A DNA stretch of 14,446 nucleotides. It comes from UBA6019 sp035535055. GTDB taxonomy: Bacteria; Chloroflexota; Dormibacteria; Dormibacterales; Dormibacteraceae. Positions 12,482-14,446 of the stretch are shown in pieces. The stretch is from the NCBI GenBank assembly GCA_035535055.1, contig DATLQT010000043.1:1-14446 (forward strand). The letters are read 5' to 3'. The translations under genes were made by a program, and so were the position numbers. The first letter of the stretch is position 1. Each line of letters opens with the position of its first letter. Below the pieces are notes generated by a model. The model saw nothing but the letters and a program-made list of their open reading frames with translations, was not told where the DNA came from and searched no databases.

Positions 12482-13447
12482 GTGGTGGATCTGTTCGCTC
12501 AGGACGAAGCCGGGGAGATCGAGGAGCTCGACGCCTATTCGCGGGCGGTCAGCGGCGTCGCCGAGACGCTCATCCCATCGGTGGCCAGTCTCCGCGTGGG
12601 GAGGGGTGAGGATCGCCGGCCGCAGGGCAGCGGCTCCGCCGTCGCCATCAGCGTCGACGGCTTTCTCCTGACCTCGGCGCACGTCGTCGCCGGCAGCAGC
12701 AGGGGCAGCGCCACCTTCGCGGACGGCAGCGAGCTGGAGGCGGACCTGGCGGGCGCCGATCCGCTTTCTGACCTCGCCGTGCTGCGGGTGCAGTCGGGTG
12801 CGGTCCTGCGCCCGGTCGTCCTGGGCGACGCCGAACGGCTCCGGGTCGGCCAGCTGGTGGTTGCCGTCGGGAACCCGATGGGCTACGCCGGCAGCGTCAC
12901 GGCCGGGGTGGTCAGCGCGCTCGGCCGGAGCCTTCCCACCACCGACGGCAGCACCCAGAGGATCGTGGACAACGTCATCCAGACCGACGCCGCGCTCAAC
13001 CCGGGCAACTCGGGTGGCGCGCTGGCCGACAGCCGGGGCCGGCTGGTCGGCATCAACACCGCCGTGGCCGGCTTCGGCCTGGGCCTGGCGGTGCCGATCG
13101 ACGCCACCACCCGGTTGATCATCGGGGCCCTGATCGGGGAGGGTCGGGTCCGCCGGGCGTACCTGGGCATCGCCGGCGGCACCCGGCCCCTGCCGGGCGC
13201 GGTCGCGGAGCGGCTCCAGCGCCGCGAGGCGATAGCGGTCCTCGAGGTGCTCGAGGGCACGCCTGCCGCCAGGGCCGGGATGAAGACCGGCGACCTGGTC
13301 GTGGAGCTGGCCGGCGCTCCCGTCGGCAAGGCCGGCGACCTCCAGCGGCTGATGATCGGCTCCGCGGCGGGCTGCCAGGTCGCCATCAAGGTGCTCCGCG
13401 GCAAGCAGCTGGTGGACCTGGAGGCGTCGCTGGTCGAGCTTGGCTAG
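12482..13447 (+). CDS. HtrA/DegP-like serine protease with PDZ domain, no visible export signal
   Basis: This 321-residue S1C trypsin-like protease has a complete triad: His67 in TSAHVVAG, Asp97 in DPLSDLAVLRV, and Ser177 in NPGNSGGAL, followed by GINTAV and the LGLAVPID strand. A PDZ domain begins near AYLGIAGG (about 227) and includes the usual ...TPAARAGMKTGDLVVELAGAPV... segment to the C-terminus. HtrA enzymes degrade or refold damaged proteins, usually outside the cytoplasmic membrane. Here the N-terminus (VVDLFAQDEAGEIEELDAYS) is acidic with neither signal peptide nor membrane anchor, so it may act inside the cell or reach the envelope by another route. The first GTG is used as start; an ATC six bases upstream has better spacing to the AAGGAGG at 12459. 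It probably shares a transcript with the small upstream gene and the aminotransferase 36 bp downstream. Confidence 0.9.
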   Translation: MVDLFAQDEAGEIEELDAYSRAVSGVAETLIPSVASLRVGRGEDRRPQGSGSAVAISVDGFLLTSAHVVAGSSRGSATFADGSELEADLAGADPLSDLAVLRVQSGAVLRPVVLGDAERLRVGQLVVAVGNPMGYAGSVTAGVVSALGRSLPTTDGSTQRIVDNVIQTDAALNPGNSGGALADSRGRLVGINTAVAGFGLGLAVPIDATTRLIIGALIGEGRVRRAYLGIAGGTRPLPGAVAERLQRREAIAVLEVLEGTPAARAGMKTGDLVVELAGAPVGKAGDLQRLMIGSAAGCQVAIKVLRGKQLVDLEASLVELG

Positions 13448-13483
13448 CCGGGCCAGCGAGCCGATGTAGGCTTCGGGCAGCCA

Positions 13484-14446
13484 ATGTTCGATCCCGAGGA
13501 GGTCTACCGCAAGACGACTCCCGGCTCCCGCCGGCTCCACCAGCGCGCTTCGGCGGTGATGCCGGGTGGGACCACCCGGACGACCACTTACTTCGATCCC
13601 TATCCGCTCTTCGTCGACAGGGGTGCGGGCTGCCTGATCTGGGACGTGGACGGCACCGAGCGCCTGGACATGCTCGGCAACTACACGGCCATGATCCTTG
13701 GCCACGCCCATCCCAAGGTGGTCGAGGCGATCCGCGAGCAGGCGGGGCGGGGAACCGCCTTCGCGGCCGCCAACGCCATCGAGGGCGAGCTGGCAGAGAT
13801 CCTCTGCGAGCGGGTACCGAGCCTCGACCTGGTGCGCTTTTGCAACTCCGGGACCGAGGCGACGATGTTCGCCCTCCGCCTGGCCCGCGCATTCACGGGA
13901 CGGCCCAAGATCGCGCGCATCGAGGGCGGCTACCACGGCACCCACGACCTGGCCGAGGTGAGCGCGCATCCCGACCCGGCCGAGGCCGGCCCCGCGGAAC
14001 GGCCGCGCTCGGTGCCGGACTCGATCGGCACCCCGAGCTGGGCGCTGGAACAGGTGGTGGTACTTCCCTACAACAACCCCGACGCGGCCGATGCCATCAT
14101 CCGGGAGCACGGCTCGGAGCTGGCGGGCGTGATCCTGGAGCCGATCATCGGCGCGGGAGGGGTCATCGCCGCCACCCCCGAATTCCTTCGCCGCCTGCGG
14201 GAGGTGACCTCCGAGCTCGGGATCCTGCTCATCTTCGACGAGGTGATCTCGCTTCGGGTGGCCCCCGGCGGAGCCCAGGAGCTCTACGGGGTGATGCCCG
14301 ACCTGACGACGATGGGCAAGATCATCGGTGGGGGTCTCCCCGTCGCCGCCTTCGGCGGCCGCTCCGACGTGATGGAGCTGCTCGACCCGCGGCGCAGCCC
14401 GAGCCTCGCCCAGGGGGGCACCTACAATGGCAACCCGCTCGGGATG
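13484..14446 (+). CDS. Class III PLP aminotransferase, glutamate-1-semialdehyde-aminomutase-like; 3' end beyond window
   Basis: The frame is open from ATG 13484 to the window edge (321 residues visible of about 420-440 expected). Motifs: VMPGGTTRTT near the N-terminus, GNYTAMILGHAHPKVVEAI, the PLP phosphate site CNSGTEAT (120-127), YHGTHD, ILEPIIGAGG, the PLP-pyridine aspartate in FDEVISLRV (Asp252), and the Schiff-base lysine in TMGKIIGGGLPVAAFGG (Lys279), then GGTYNGNPLGM. The layout is that of glutamate-1-semialdehyde aminomutase relatives. However, FDEVISLRVAPGGAQELYG and the end motif resemble the group annotated 'aspartate aminotransferase family protein' more than HemL, so I do not use hemL. 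The substrate is unknown. No strong Shine-Dalgarno sequence precedes the ATG. It lies 36 bp after the protease gene in the same direction and is likely co-transcribed. No other haem-synthesis gene is nearby. Confidence 0.88.
   Translation, partial: MFDPEEVYRKTTPGSRRLHQRASAVMPGGTTRTTTYFDPYPLFVDRGAGCLIWDVDGTERLDMLGNYTAMILGHAHPKVVEAIREQAGRGTAFAAANAIEGELAEILCERVPSLDLVRFCNSGTEATMFALRLARAFTGRPKIARIEGGYHGTHDLAEVSAHPDPAEAGPAERPRSVPDSIGTPSWALEQVVVLPYNNPDAADAIIREHGSELAGVILEPIIGAGGVIAATPEFLRRLREVTSELGILLIFDEVISLRVAPGGAQELYGVMPDLTTMGKIIGGGLPVAAFGGRSDVMELLDPRRSPSLAQGGTYNGNPLGM

Noticed and set aside
12467..14110. A 547-residue open frame on the minus strand
   Set aside because: It is antisense to the HtrA-like protease and the aminotransferase, whose catalytic motifs are complete. 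There are no recognisable domains in the antisense product.
13484..14446. Naming the aminotransferase hemL (glutamate-1-semialdehyde aminomutase)
   Set aside because: The FDEVISLRV and GGTYNGNP motifs are closer to the related broad aminotransferase group, and no haem genes are adjacent; the C-terminus is not visible.
1..14446. CRISPR arrays, insertion sequences, tRNA or rRNA genes
   Set aside because: No regularly spaced repeats, transposase motifs, terminal inverted repeats or recognisable structural RNA sequence were seen on either strand.

Overview
The window is a high-GC bacterial chromosome segment, with strong G/C preference at third codon positions, several GTG/TTG starts and many 4-bp ATGA/GTGA gene overlaps. 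I see no phage, transposon, CRISPR, rRNA or tRNA signature. The gene set would fit a soil-type Chloroflexota/Dormibacterota- or Actinomycetota-like organism: DsrE/TusA sulfur carriers, tandem universal stress protein, PNPOx-like flavoproteins, an N-terminal-GNAT acyl-CoA synthetase and a FadD15-type ligase. That placement is inference; no marker gene here settles it.

Layout. (1) 2-1237 (+): threonine ammonia-lyase, lacking its first few residues, convergent with (2) 1249-3027 (-): long-chain acyl-CoA synthetase. (3) A 185-bp divergent intergenic region with two short perfect inverted repeats. (4) 3213-5192 (+): a small redox/sulfur cluster made of a DsrE-like protein, a TusA-like sulfur carrier, a broken OsmC-family gene (three lesions), a PNPOx-fold flavin-binding protein and an unrecognised small protein. 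(5) 5247-11975 (-): a run of six co-oriented genes, transcribed DoxX -> PNPOx-like -> GNAT/ADP-forming acyl-CoA synthetase -> double universal stress protein -> degenerate phosphoribosyltransferase-like protein -> patatin-like protein. Three of its junctions are 4-bp stop/start overlaps. (6) A compact, AT-richer 74-bp divergent promoter region (11976-12049). (7) 12050-14446 (+): a small conserved-looking protein, an HtrA-type protease without a visible signal peptide, and a class III aminotransferase cut by the window end.

How they may work together. The minus-strand run and the facing DsrE/TusA/OsmC/PNPOx cluster look like a stress, redox and low-energy module. A PNPOx paralogue occurs in each. 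The mix of universal stress protein, PRTase-like protein, PNPOx protein and hydrolase recalls the content of the mycobacterial dormancy (DosR) regulon, although no DosR-type box was found. The most unusual part is the translationally coupled trio USP / PRTase-like / patatin-like. The last two keep their folds but carry altered active-site motifs: PRPP loop VDDG-LTPS and Ser loop VASGA. This suggests binding or regulatory roles, or an altered chemistry.
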